Source: Pholiota molesta (lineage: Eukaryota > Basidiomycota > Agaricomycetes > Agaricales > Strophariaceae). Taken from it: DNA of 64,000 nucleotides. Of this stretch, positions 42,348 to 54,600 are shown piece after piece (position 1 is the stretch's first letter; each line of letters starts with the position of its first letter). The stretch is taken from positions 1 to 64,000 of the forward strand of contig JACGCK010000030.1 of assembly GCA_014925825.1 (NCBI GenBank), written 5' to 3'. Both the position numbers and the translations under genes were made by a program. A model generated the notes under the pieces. The model searched no databases and was not told the origin of the DNA. It saw only the letters and a program-made list of their open reading frames with translations.

Positions 42348-44552
42348 CTAAACACTTCCATAGCGCGTAGGATCCGTATAACTAGATTCTATGGACCCCG
42401 ATCGACAATGCTCAACCAGCGAAGACGTCTCAGTAAACGAGCTTCGACGGCGTCTCCGCTCAATAATGCTAAATTCAAGCGGCCGAAATACCAGACATGA
42501 GCAAATTCACCATGCGATATGACGGGACAAATACGTACCCTCCGAGTACTCTAGATGTTGTCTGTCGGCGAGCGCGCCGCTTGCTTTGATTATCTTCATA
42601 TTGATCCGTTTCATCGACGATCTCTTCAGCAAGAATTTCCTAGCACGTCGGATCGTAAACATATCTAGTATCATAGAATATAAAACGGAGGCGTACCTCT
42701 ATAATATCTGTTGAATGAGGATTATAAATCAGTCCAGAGCCGTAAGGAAATGCAGAGAGTTGTTACCTTCTAGAGTGATTACGCCGAGTGCTCCTCCTGG
42801 TAAACCAGGTGTTCGACTAATCAAAAGAAGGTGCGCTCTCCCAGTTTGGCTATAACATAAAAGTAAGACGTTGCGGCAGACCATGCATCATTCAGAAATA
42901 TGATTGAACAATTCGGCTTACAAATAATCCAATGCTTGGAAACAATTTATGGATGGTGAAGCCTCTGGTAAAATTGAGAGCGGAAATGCCGAGACTGGAA
43001 GTGCTCTCTTTGGATCGTAGGTGAGAAGCTGTTATAGAACGTAAGATATAACGGATGCCATACATAGTTTCTTCGTTTAGTACGTACCGTTTTTACAAGC
43101 AAAAGGCCAATGAAAGCATATTTTTTGCCCTTTTCGTGCACAGGAAATCGAGAATAACCGCTTTGCAAACTAAAACGAAGGTGATATACAATATAATTGA
43201 TGAATAGGAGCTAGAGGGCTCACATAGCATGCACGGCGGCATAGTCCAAGATATCGTCGGCTCCTAGGATCACAGTGTCCTAAGAATAGTCATTATAGGA
43301 GTTTCCTGGGCCAGCATCGACATGTATACCTTCAGCGGAGTCATAATAGTTGCTATCTTTTTCGTGTTAAGCTCCAGCACGCCATTGAGGATCGTAATTT
43401 CGTCATCCCGGAGTGGCTCGTCGCCCGTCCGGTGAAACTGAAGAAACGACTTCAATTCAGCTTTTTTGTACGTGTGTTGTTCATTTGTTCCCAGGACGCA
43501 GTCAAGAAGTTTGGCAATAGGCCACGCAATGGGAGCTGCTTGAGAGCGTTAACATATTGATTGCAGGGAAATTGAGACAATTACATAGGATATACATGAA
43601 TACCAGGACGAAGGGAGCGCATTTGGCGCCAATAGCTAGGCCATATCGCACGCTGACAGCTTGTGGAATAATTCTGCAAGCACCGATTGTGTCAGCACGG
43701 GAGTAAATAACATGGGAGTCGGACTTACTCGCTGACGGAAACAGATTCGAAGCACGGGGTGAGAATTGTTGGAATACGCGAGTATACGGATGCCTACCCG
43801 AAAATCACTGCAATGTCGTGAGTAGAGATAATCTCTCAAGATAATTAGTCATACCTATAGCTGTGGTCGAAATGGCAATGGCTATGTAACCGCCTCCAAG
43901 CTGGTCATGTCTCCCTGAGTGCACGAAAGGAAAGCGAAGAAGGCTGAGGTACTTACTGCACTGTCCAGGAAGATGGGTAAACTTTCGTTTACAATCTAGA
44001 AAAATTCCCAAGTAGGAGTCGTTCCAAAACTTCCGATGACTATGTGTGCGAACGAACCACATTGCCCAAGAGTAAGACCTAGGTTCTCAAAAGTCATTCG
44101 CCGCGATGAAATAGCAGAATCACGATGCGTACCACAAGAACCCAATGTTTTCCACGTCCCATCAACTTCAGCACTAACCACATAAATGAAACCCCCAATT
44201 ACAGATGTACTTTCTAGCTAACCCACCTTTCTGGGCATTCTTTTTTTGCGCCTGATCCTCCGACGATGTCGCCAGGACGCGCAAATGCAAGTGATCAAGA
44301 CCCATGAGACCCAGAGTCAAACTAGAGCTTCGTCAGAGTTGGCCAAGCAAACGAAGAACGGAAATCGCACCCTGCAAAAATGCCTCCTGCTAGCACGAGG
44401 AAGATACTGACGATGACATGGTACCAGAAATCTGGAGACCATGGCTCAGCGCCAGGATGTCCCGTTTTGTGTTTGCCTGCTTTGAATCCATGTGGTGACG
44501 CGCTCGCGACGCGCAGCAGGAGAATGAGGCGGCTGGGAATACGGAGCTTCAT
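42348..44552 (-). CDS. CNNM/Mam3-type DUF21-CBS membrane protein, tandem copy 3
   Basis: The start is MKLRIPSRLILLLRVAS; the membrane domain begins VSIFLVLAGGIFAG. The CBS part has FLQFHRTGDEPLRDDE, LNGVLELNTKKIA, YSRFPVHEKGK and EEILAEEIVDETDQYEDN. The tail (IIERRRRRSSFTETSSLVEH ... YGSV) has only a weak version of the di-leucine motif (ETSSLV), which may mean a different membrane destination. Intact reading frame by eye, with numerous introns. Confidence 0.87.
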
Positions 44553-44973
44553 GATGGCGGGAGGGAAAAAGTGCTCAAGCTCATGTTCCGACAGCAGGGT
44601 CGAGACAATGTTACTGAATAAATCCTTCCGGGCCGTCGTCCCAGTCGGATTTCCGTGGGCATCAATCCATTTACATAACCTGAATAGCGAGATTCGGAAT
44701 TCCACCTGAAGTGGTCTGCACGCTGGTGCAAATTTGAACACTCGTAAATATATCCACCTACAGCTATCCCTATACGTCGGATGAGTCAAGTTCAGAAATA
44801 GATTTACGCTGATGTAGTGGTATGATCAATGTCATGACCCAAGGGCCAACATGCTAGACATGTGATGTGGAACGTGACATGGGCAAGACATGATGCATGG
44901 GCGCTTATTTCATCTTTATAAGATCGATTCCTCCCAGCCACTCCATACCTTTACCTTCAAAGTAACCGCCATC
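44553..44973. promoter_or_regulatory. Divergent promoter region: CNNM copy 3 / IFI6-like gene
   Basis: 421 bp between divergent start codons. It has a TTTATAAG element near 44914-44921, about 55 bp before the plus-strand ATG. No gene. Confidence 0.35.
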
Positions 44974-46001
44974 ATGATAGTCAAAACTAGTAGCTTCTCC
45001 GACTCTTCCGACCATGACTCTTCTCGCAATCACTCATCTCTATCGAGTCTTGTTGATAGTGATTTCGACAATCAGGAGATACCATATGACGAACTTCGTC
45101 GACAAGTCAGCAAGATTCGAACAGACCATTCAACGGGAAAGGATGTCCCTTACCCTGAGCTACGCTCGCATACAGTGGATGAATGGGTCAGCAAGTTTGA
45201 GTTCGACTTGCAAGTGAGATCTATACCACGCTCGCAGTGGTCCAACGCGGCGATAATCTTCCTTACCAGCTCTGGGGAGGTTAACATGGCAATGAGAGAA
45301 CGTAGGCATCATCGTGTTCAATTGGGAGTGTTAGAATGGCCATGGGATGAGTTCAAATCTCAGCTTTATGATGCCTTGCGTACGTTTTTGAATTCAATCC
45401 TCTGTCTTCATGTCCCTCAATTTATTGCCCCCCCAATTTACAGTCAAAATCGGTCTGTCTCCTCCGCTTTAGTCCTCAAAGAAAACTGATTTAACTTTTC
45501 AAATCAGAGAACAAGCCTGCGTACTTACAACGATTCCAACAAGACCATCCAACTGTGACTGCAGTTGCAGCAATCACTGCTGGTACTGGACTCGTCATTG
45601 CAGGGACTACGGTCCTGGCGCCATCCCTTCTTGTCGCTACATTAAATACAGTTGGATTTACGGCGAGCGGTGTAGGAGGCGGTACGTGTAATTTAGCTCG
45701 TTCCAAATTTCAGGAATATGCAGTTTTTTAATTTCCCTTCTCGTTTACAGGAACTCTTGCTGCTGCGATTCAATCTACTTTTTATGGAGGAGCAACTACC
45801 GGATTATTTGCAACTTGTCAGTCGATTGGAGCCACCGCTGCAGTGGCATCTGGCAGCGCAATTACATCGTCCATCGGAGCAGTTGCAGCAGGAGCCTCAA
45901 TTCTCGGCTTCGGGAAGAAAAAATCGGATGGACAACCACCTGGTGCTGGGAGCGATGGGTCCTCCAACACAACTGATACTCCTCCTCCGTACCAGCGTTA
46001 G
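44974..46001 (+). CDS. IFI6/ISG12-like glycine/alanine-rich membrane protein with C-terminal PY motif
   Basis: Three exons: 44974-45379, 45508-45681 and 45751-46001, 276 codons. A serine/aspartate-rich start is followed by a helical domain (about 70-135) with SNAAIIFL, MRERRHHRV and EWPWDEFKSQL. A hydrophobic segment (about 154-182, GTGLVIAGTTVLAPSLL) follows. Next is a glycine/alanine-rich stretch (VGFTASGVGGGTLAAAIQS, GAVAAGASILGFG) of the kind seen in the interferon-induced 6-16/ISG12 family. The last residues include PPPY, a PPxY motif read by WW domains of Nedd4/Rsp5 ubiquitin ligases. In animals this family sits in organelle membranes and promotes cell death; the fungal role is unknown. 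The start at 44974 is preferred over 44890. Confidence 0.72.
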
Positions 46002-46349
46002 CGTTGAGCGTTAATACATACATGATGCCTATCCTCGATGTCAAACGTGTTCCCAAACTCGTTTATTTTCCGTGGAACATCCTCAGCGATATGGATGCCG
46101 ATATATGACTTTGCTTTCTGTATTATACATCTGAACCTCCTGCCTTTATTTCAATTTGAATCCACGAAAGAAACAATTTGGCCACCCCTGGTCGCCCTGA
46201 TGCATGATCTGAGTGCATATGACCGTACGATCATGAGGAGAAAAACCTAATTATAGATCATTCCAACTTTTCCACCCATACCATGAGAAGCAATCAAGAT
46301 ATCATTTGTCAAGCTTTTCAAAGCTCGAAAGCTCTTGCTCTGTCTTATC
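46002..46349. other. Intergenic, no gene seen
   Basis: 348 bp between two plus-strand genes; no feature recognised. Confidence 0.35.
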
Positions 46350-48485
46350 ATGTTTCTTCGAGGTTTCGTGACCTGGACGATAAGCTGTCTCTGCCTCACC
46401 TCAGTATCTGGATGGGTCTCAGGACCGAGCTCTGGAGGACAACAGAGCATCAATGCCGACGGCCTCTTCATGCCAAAAAAGTCACTGTCTAGCTTATCTG
46501 GTTCCGAATTTACGACTCTGGGCCATCCGTTCTTTCCTCACTACAGCGTGCGTATCAAGAAAAGCCAGTTCTGCGACGAAACCGTCAAGCAAGTGCTCTG
46601 CTTTAGCCGTTCAACGCGATGTATAAACCCACATATTGTTGGCTAGTTCATACACTGGCTATATTGATATCGAAGCTCGACACTTGTTCTTCTACTTCTT
46701 TGAAAGCAGAAACGATCCCGCGACTGACGACGTGATATTTTGGACTAATGGAGGTGAGTCCTTTTTTTTCCCTTATGCCATTGACATCATGCATTCTGAA
46801 ATCTACAAGGTCCTGGGTGCTCATCTTCCCTTGGTCTCTTCATGGAGTTGGGTATGATAGCTCATTCTTTTGAAACTGCTTCCAGTTGAAGTTAACAGTT
46901 CTTTCTGATAGGCCCGTGCCGGGTCCCTGGTTCAAATGGGACTGTATTCCATCCCGAATCATGGAATACGAATGCGAATATCTTCTTCGTCGATCAACCG
47001 ATCGGAGTTGGATTTTCGTATGCTGATTATGGCGAATACGTGGTAAGTCGCACAGTCTGTAGCTTTCATTTCTATGAAATTGACCTTTTTTCGGAAGGGT
47101 ACTTCCGAAGAGGCCGCTGATGATATCGCAGTCTTCGTCTCGATCTTTTTCGAGAATTTTATTCAGTTCAAAGGAAGGGCATTCCATATGTCCGGGGAGT
47201 CCTATGGGGTACCGTCACTTTCGTCTTATTGGTGTCCTGGTTAACGGTATTGAACAGGGGCGCTACCTGCCTCTCTTTGCATCTGCTGTTTATGATCAAA
47301 ATACAAGACTTATCGCGGCAGGAATGACTCCCATTAATTTGCAGTCTGTCATGATTGGTGCGTAGAACTTAGTGTCTATCACAAGAAGTGTTATGCTCAG
47401 AAAATGTTATAGGGAACGGTATGACAGACACATTTAAGATGGTGCTATCTTATTACGACATGACATGCACACCAGCATCTATCGCGCCTGTTGTCGATAT
47501 AGGCGCTTGCGTCGCTATGAAGGCCACAGTCAGTACATGGCATTTGCCTTTCATTTTATTTCACCCTATCGTATATCTTCTTTATTTTAGATTCAAAGGT
47601 GTGAAAAGTGGATGAAAGCATCTTGTGAAGACCAGTACGATGCTATAAATTGCGGGGCCGCAGTGTCATTCTGCAGAAACACCTATTCTCTTCCCTTCCG
47701 TGCAACAGGTCAAGATATTTCATTCCTGGATCATTTCAGCTACGTTTTCTCACATAAACTTCAGGCAGAAATGTATACGATATTAGTAAGCCCTGCGAAG
47801 GAGGTCCTTCGGATCTCTGCTACCCACAGACTCAGTTAGCTTATTGTTTCTTGCTTGCGCGAAAAGCTTACCTAGTTCATCCCCTTACTTCAGGTTTATT
47901 CGGAACTATCTCGATGATCCCTCAGTTAGAAAGCTCATTGGAGTAGACAGTTCTATCACCAAGAACTTTACCTCTTGCTCTTCTGACGTTGGTCAGGCGT
48001 TTGGGGCTACGCAGGATATCTTGCACCCGACAGCTGACTATGTCGCCGCGCTTCTGGAACGGGGTATACGCGTATTAATTTATGTAGTAAGTCCAAGCAT
48101 TCTATCCTTCCCGTATGGGTGAAACGGTAGTGCTGAGTCGATTTCTACATAATTTGATAGGGCTCGTATGACTGGATATGTAACCATGTCGGTAACGAAC
48201 GGTGGACCCTAGCATTAGATTGGAGCGGCCATGAGGAATTCTCAAAGCAAGAACTCCGAGACTGGATTGTTAATAAAAAATCAGCCGGAAAGACTAGGAG
48301 CGCTAAAGGGTTCACTTTCGCTACCGTTACTGGAGCCGGACACATGGTGCGCATTTCCTACACTTTCATCTTGTCTTTTTATTTAATATGGATTCACCCC
48401 TCTTTCTACCACATAGGTTCCTTACGATAAGCCCAAGGAATCTTTGGAACTTATTCAAAGGTGGATTGCTGGGAAAGAATTGTAG
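46350..48485 (+). CDS. Serine carboxypeptidase (family S10, carboxypeptidase Y type)
   Basis: Secretory or vacuolar exopeptidase that removes C-terminal residues. It starts with a signal peptide ([21 protein letters not shown]). Next are the family block [14 protein letters not shown] and the oxyanion region [21 protein letters not shown], split by two introns. The nucleophile lies in GESYG, the aspartate in [12 protein letters not shown] and the histidine in GAGHMVPYDKP. Conserved cysteines are in place ([22 protein letters not shown]). About ten introns, one with a GTTAGC donor. All catalytic residues are kept, so it should be active. It lies between the two IFI6-like relatives. Confidence 0.9.
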
Positions 48486-49972
48486 ATTCATGAATACCTT
48501 GACTCGAAGTGGAGATACATCGATGGAAGTCATTGTCAGAAGCTGTCACAAATTGGGATGTTTGATTCGCGTATCATATGAAATTGATATGCTCGCTGGT
48601 ACTTTTGCAATGTTAACGTTTGTATTGCATGATCAACATCGTAATGGTAATGAAATAATTCTAATATCCTTGTATGGGTATACAACATTTCTGAGGCATC
48701 AGAATGCAATCAGAATGGGTAGCTACATCACAAGATGGTTAAAAGTTTCTATCATGGTTTTCGCATACTCATACTCGGGCTGAGATCCATTATGTATGGA
48801 TTATGTTTAGGCGAACCTACGTATTAAAACTGCTTTTTTGCTGATGCAGATTATCTCAATTCTTTTTGCTATTCAGGACGCGGTCAAATATCTCCTCCTC
48901 ATCAGGAGATGAGAATTTTGTACCCACTTGTAATAAGAAAAGCGAATCAAAAAAACCTTCCTAAATTCGACTAATACAATTAAAGCAGCATAAAAATTGT
49001 GATATTCATTTCTACCACCAAAAGATGTTATAACTGTTGCCTCTCTATTTTTGGAGATAGGATAATTTGCTTTTGTGTATCCTACCCCGCGCCGCGCACA
49101 TGGCCGCGCACGATGTGCATCATGTAAATGAATGAGTACTGACGATGCATATAGAGTATTATCCAAACGTTGTCGAAACGGCAATGTAATTTCACGATAT
49201 GAAATCCTAGAAATCATAATCCTATCACGAGTAGGCGTTCTTAGTCTAGAACTTGCCCTGGACGCCGTCTACGATTCCGGGTCAATCCTTAATATTTCAT
49301 TTGACCTAGATGAGTTTATACCCTGACTTCATCTCCATCCGAACATAAAAGAGTCACCAGAAGACAGTTATTTGTAAATACCTCCGTGTCCATGCTTCTC
49401 TGCTTTATTTACCTATCTTAAGAGATATTAGAAAATCCTATGAAGTCCTATGACCACTCCGGTATGGTTATGTAGGAGGCGAAATTATATCCGTTCGAAT
49501 TGGTGTGCAACAATGAGGGACTTTAACCTCACACGTTCTTTATTGCCCCCGCGGCATAATACTACCTTCACTTCACTGCTGCAAGCATAAATCCACCGAG
49601 ATAATTATAACCGAAGGGAAGGTCCTTACCCCGATGTCGTATCAAACACGCTGCAGATTATGCGCGCTTCTGCGTTTTGTGACTCAAGTCGACTCGAAAG
49701 CGCGGCCACCTCAGATAGGCTGTGCCCGTTTACCCTAGGTTATAACTAGTGTGTCCGAGTCGTCCAATACTTATTCACCTACTACTTCAACCCATCATAC
49801 GACGGCCAAACGACGACCCCTTATCGGAGTCTCCAAGATCGAGCTTAAATAATCTAAATTTTAGATCCATCAGATATCTTGTCTGTCAGCTTTATACATA
49901 GAAGGTCTGGGATCCTTGACGCACTGTGCCACTCCTCAAGGATTTCCGCTCTTCACTTAAAAAATTGAATCC
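48486..49972. other. Intergenic, no gene seen
   Basis: About 1.5 kb of AT-richer sequence with stop codons in all frames and no repeat or RNA gene recognised. Confidence 0.4.
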
Positions 49973-50830
49973 ATGGCCAACAGCGTTCCTCTCTCCTGGA
50001 CAGAGCTCGAGTCCCGCCTTCTGAACTGGATAAGCTCCGCCCACATCCCACGCTACCCCTTCTTCGACGGCGTCCCCCCTCCCTCGACAGCAGCAGCTCC
50101 CAGTACGCCTTATCCGGGTCCTCCAGCACGGTTTCTTCGTCGAGCACCTCATTTACGCTGGCGGCGAACAGCCGGGACCTGAACCGCTGGCTGGAGTTCA
50201 TCGAGCAGGCGTCGGTGGAGTGCGGCATCGAGGAGGGCCAGTACGCGGATGTGGCGGTGTGGTTCATGCGCGGCGAGCTGCGGGAGGTGATGCGCGAGCG
50301 CCGGGCGGCGTATCTGGGGGAGGTCAGGCATCTAGCGGGGAGTGAGAAGAGGGCGAGGCAGCTGGGGGCGTGGAAGGATTTTAAAGTGGATTTGAAAAGG
50401 GTTGTCGGTGCGTTATTACTGGTTCTGATAGGATTGAAGAATGAATATCGAGAGTTTCATATGCTGATTGCGCTATATTATTTGTGTTCGGTTGCATAGA
50501 TGAAGCAGCGAAAAGTGCGCACCCAATCCGTGTTCATATTTTCGTCCATGCACTGATGCGCCTCCCACCCATTTAGTTCTCGTCTCCGCGTCCACACGGC
50601 AAATCTGCACTGCAGCCCCTGTTCCGATTCCTGTTCAGGCGCCTGTTCCACCGACCACTTTCCAGCATCTCCAGCGCACGCACCCTTACATTGCGTCGTC
50701 TCTCACACTAGGGCTCGTCATCGGTGGCACGGTGGTGCTTCTGCCGGCTCTGAAGCTAGGGGTAGAGGCGTTGAGTCGAAGGCGGGATGCAGGGAGTCGG
50801 GCGAGCGTGCAAGTAGGGTACCCGAGCTGA
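49973..50830 (+). CDS. Relative of the IFI6-like gene, shortened and possibly frameshifted
   Basis: From about 50083 one frame reads SSSTSFTLAANSRDLNRW, EGQYADVAVWFMRGEL, MRERRAAYLG and AWKDFKVDLKRVV. This aligns with the helical domain of the gene at 44974 (WSNAAIIFL, MRERRHHRV, WPWDEFKSQL). After one or two introns comes TTFQHLQRTHPYIAS and a hydrophobic segment GLVIGGTVVLLPAL, matching RFQQDHPTVTA and GLVIAGTTVLAPSL. The protein ends after a short basic tail (stop 50828) and lacks the glycine/alanine-rich second part and the PY motif. The only ATG (49973) is in another frame. A C-run near 50072-50083 suggests a one-base indel, an unusual intron, or sequence error. Confidence 0.6.
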
Positions 50831-51677
50831 AAGGCGAAGTCAAAGCGAATTCTGCATGCGAGAAGGGGGAGCCTGGGTCCTGTGTAACTTCGAGGTTTTA
50901 GTCACTGGTAATTGATATGATACAGAAGGAGCGCATATACGTACTTTAATTGTTTAATTCTAGTTTGATTCTTTTCCTTGTCTTTTCGTGTGCGAGCGAG
51001 AGCGCCTGGACTCGAAGTGGATGCCAAAATGGCGCTGGAGAGTGAGATCTTTCTGTACAGCCAGAAGCGGGAAAATATGATATTTGTGAGATGTGTTTCA
51101 AACTGCTTTCTTCCAGCGGTTAGAAAGTGAACTCGATAAACTGGAATTGCGCTCACCAACAACCGCCCTTTGTGCCTCCAGTGATCAATATGTATGTATG
51201 GCCCCAATTTGCGCGTGTCTTCGAATTGCTGTCAAATTTTCAAATTTGCCTATCGACCTGTAATTATTCCAAGTTAGAATCAAGAAGAGTCACAATTACA
51301 GTGGGTGGGTTCAAGGCGGGTTGCGAAGGCCCGCTGAAGTCTGCTGTCTGAACCGCCCCGTTCTGGCACTGTCACAATCACTGCGGAAAGTTTGTTTGTA
51401 CTTACCTCTCCCGTTCTTGTAAACTTTTGAAAGTCAAAGACACAAATAAGTAGCCCTTGGTGATGGTGGATAGCTGAGGCGTTCAAACTTTAGCGCAAGT
51501 TGCCAGCATCACCGTTGTCAACGTTGATTTAGGGGTTTTCCCAGCCGAAATAAACAAGCGAAAATAGCAGTCGAAATTCGCGTCGTACACTGTCAACAAT
51601 AGCGACAAGCCTTTTAGCTCGCCGTTCTCTTGGTCGACGCTAACCACCACCATCCTCGCCTCCTAGAGGTGCTCGCC
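50831..51677. other. Intergenic upstream of dhc1, no gene seen
   Basis: 847 bp with no supported coding sequence. The dhc1 start ATG at 51678 has a good context (gctcgccATGG). Confidence 0.4.
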
Positions 51678-54600
51678 ATGGACCCTCAGCCGACTCTCAC
51701 CAATGGCTCAGCAAACCACCACGATCCTCCGGAGGCCACTGCTGCCCCCGCCGCTACCACCCCATTCGACCCCGAGATCTTTCGTACATACCTCACGAAC
51801 TTGCTACCGCCAGTCATTGGCGCAACTGTGTCGGATCTGAATGCACTGTTTGATGACGAGTTTGAGGAACGCGTGTCGCGCTTCGCGGCGGATAATGGAG
51901 GGGTGATCTATGTTGTCCAGGTGAAAGAAGAGAACGAAGGTGTGTCGTAATCTCTCTCTAAATCTCCTCAATGCTTAGAAGACCTCGAAGACGACGCGAG
52001 CTCGACATTTACATACCAACTCACACCCCATCTCGTCTACCACCCATCCCACGTAACGACACTTGCACTCATCAAACGCGGGCCGACTCTTGACCCGCTC
52101 ACGCCACTAGGGGCACAATTACACTTCCTAAACCTCTTCGGAGGCGACGAAACGCCGTACGAAAGCTTACATGCAGTCGTGAGCTGCGGAGTGAAACCAT
52201 GGTTCGATGCCTTCGTTGGCGCGCGGGGGACGGGCAAGGACGGTGACACGAAAATGGGTGCGTGGCATGGGCTTTCCCTCGGCCACTAACTGACGTCTGT
52301 AAAGGTATACCAATGACGAAAAAGAAGTTTGCAGAACTTGAGCTGTCCCTGCTGCATTTACAGCAAAATGTGGAAATTCCGGAAACGCACTTGATCATTC
52401 ATCCTATCATTCAACGGGCTGTCGAACAGGTGAGTTCTTTTCTATAGTCCAATTCCGTGTTCTAATCATTCTATTAGGCCCATGCAGCTAATACTCGCCC
52501 CAATATCTCCCACATCCCCACCAAAATGCTAAACGACAGCTCGTTCCTCAATACTCTACACGGCCATGTCAACGCGTGGATCAAGTCAATCCAGTCTGTG
52601 ACCAAGCTCGGACGCGACGTCGCGTCCGGAACCGCGTCGCAGGAAATTAATTTCTGGCTGAGCTTGGAGCGAGCACTCGAGAATATCGAGACCCAGCTAC
52701 GAAGCGACGAAGTAACAATCGTCATGGATTGTCTACGGAATGCGAAGCGGTTTCACGCTACAGTCAGTTTCATTGCGGATACTGGCTTGAAGGATGCTAC
52801 GGATCTTGGTAAGGCAATATTTTTTGCCAAAACTCTCCATTTACTAATTTCATTGCCCAGTACACAAATATAACCAGCTCATGAAAGACTTCCCCCTCAA
52901 CGAACTCCTCTCCGCCACCGACCTCGACAAAGTCCAAGAATCGCTCGTCCTCATTTTCGGGCACATCAACCGCAAACTGCGCCTCTCCCCGTACCCCATC
53001 CGCCGCGCCCTCCCCCTCGTCGAAGCCATCTCGCGCGACTTCAACGACCAGCTCCTCCGCATCCTCACCTCCCAACGCCTCCCATACACGCCGTACGAGA
53101 CCTTCGAGCGGCTGCTGAACCAGACGACGGCCATCTTCCGCACGTGGGACGACCAGATCAAGGAGTTCACGAACGTCGCTAGGGAGGTGACGCGGAAGAG
53201 AAGCGAGAAGTTTATCCCGATCAAGATTGTCCCGGCACATGCTAAGCTGCAAGAGCGAACGCGATATCTGCGGGACTGGAGGAAGCAGCATGAGCAGCTT
53301 GCGGTGATGACGGGGCCGACGAAGGGCCTGGGGGGCGTGGGCGGCGCGGAGGTGGGCGGGATGGACATGGAGGAGGAGGTGAAGGAGGCGTACGAGGTTG
53401 TGAAGCGGATTGATGTGCTGGACGTTAGCGTTGGTGAGTATTTTTTGGGCGTGGACGTTTGGCTGTGCGACGAAGGCTGACGCTGTTGCAGAGGGTACGG
53501 AGATCTGGGTCGCTGCTGAGAACGCGTATAACGAGCGCGTGTCGCGAGTCGAGAACCAGATTATTGCCAGACTGCGCGATCGATTGGGCACGGCGAGGAA
53601 TGCGAATGAGATGTTCCGTGTTTTCTCAAAGTTCAATGCGCTTTTCGTGAGAGCTAAGGTCTGTGTTACTATTTCTCATTCGCCTCGAATACTTCTCTTA
53701 ACTATGCCGAATAGATTCGTGGTGCTATCCAAGAGTACCAAACGCAGCTAATTGACTCAGTAAAGGAGGATATCAAGCACCTGCACGAGAAGGTCAGTTC
53801 CACCACTTCGCCGAGGCCTCGCTACTGACGTTCCTCCCAGTTCAAAACCCAATACCGCTTCTCTGAAGCCTACCACATGTCGCAGATGCGCGATCTACCG
53901 CCCATCGCCGGCGCCATGATCTGGGCGCGCCAAATCGAGCGGCAGCTGCAGACGTACATGAAGCGCGTGGAGGACGTGCTCGGCAAGGGCTGGGAGCACT
54001 ACGCGGAGGGCCAGAAGCTGCAGTCCGAGTCGCTCGCGTTCCGCAAGAAGCTCGACACGCGGCCCGTGTTCGAGGCGTGGCTGCAGGACATCAACCGGCG
54101 GAACATGGGCGTCGACGGGCGGCTGTTCGAGATCGTGCGCCTGCGCGGGGGCGGCTTCCAGCTCGCGGTGAACTTCGACCCGCAGATCATCACGCTGTTC
54201 AAGGAGGTAAGGAACCTGCTGTGGCTGAACTTCCAGGTGCCGCATGCGATCTCGAACATGGCGAAGGACGCGAAGCGCGTGTACCCGCATGCGGTGAGTT
54301 TGATGGAGACGGTGCGCACGTATGGGCAGACGCTGGACCTGGTGGAGGCGAATAAGGGCATTGAGTGGTTGGTGGCGGAGTATAGGAATGAGAGTCAAAG
54401 GATGATCAGTAAAGGTGAGCCGATATGGTAGCGATGGTGTTTAGGGATGCTGATTTTCGCGCTAGGCATGAGCATCCGCTGGGATTACTTCGTCAATCAA
54501 TACGACACGGCGCGATATGTCCCAAGCTCAGATGGCCGGGATAATCGACATATCCAATTTGTGCGCGAATTTGCGAGTGTCGTCTCTGTGTTGCAGGTGC

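Noticed and set aside
52797..53636. 279-codon minus-strand frame
   Set aside because: Antisense to dhc1 exons; no domain and leucine/histidine-rich shadow composition.
53895..54398. 167-codon minus-strand frame
   Set aside because: Antisense to a GC-rich dhc1 exon.
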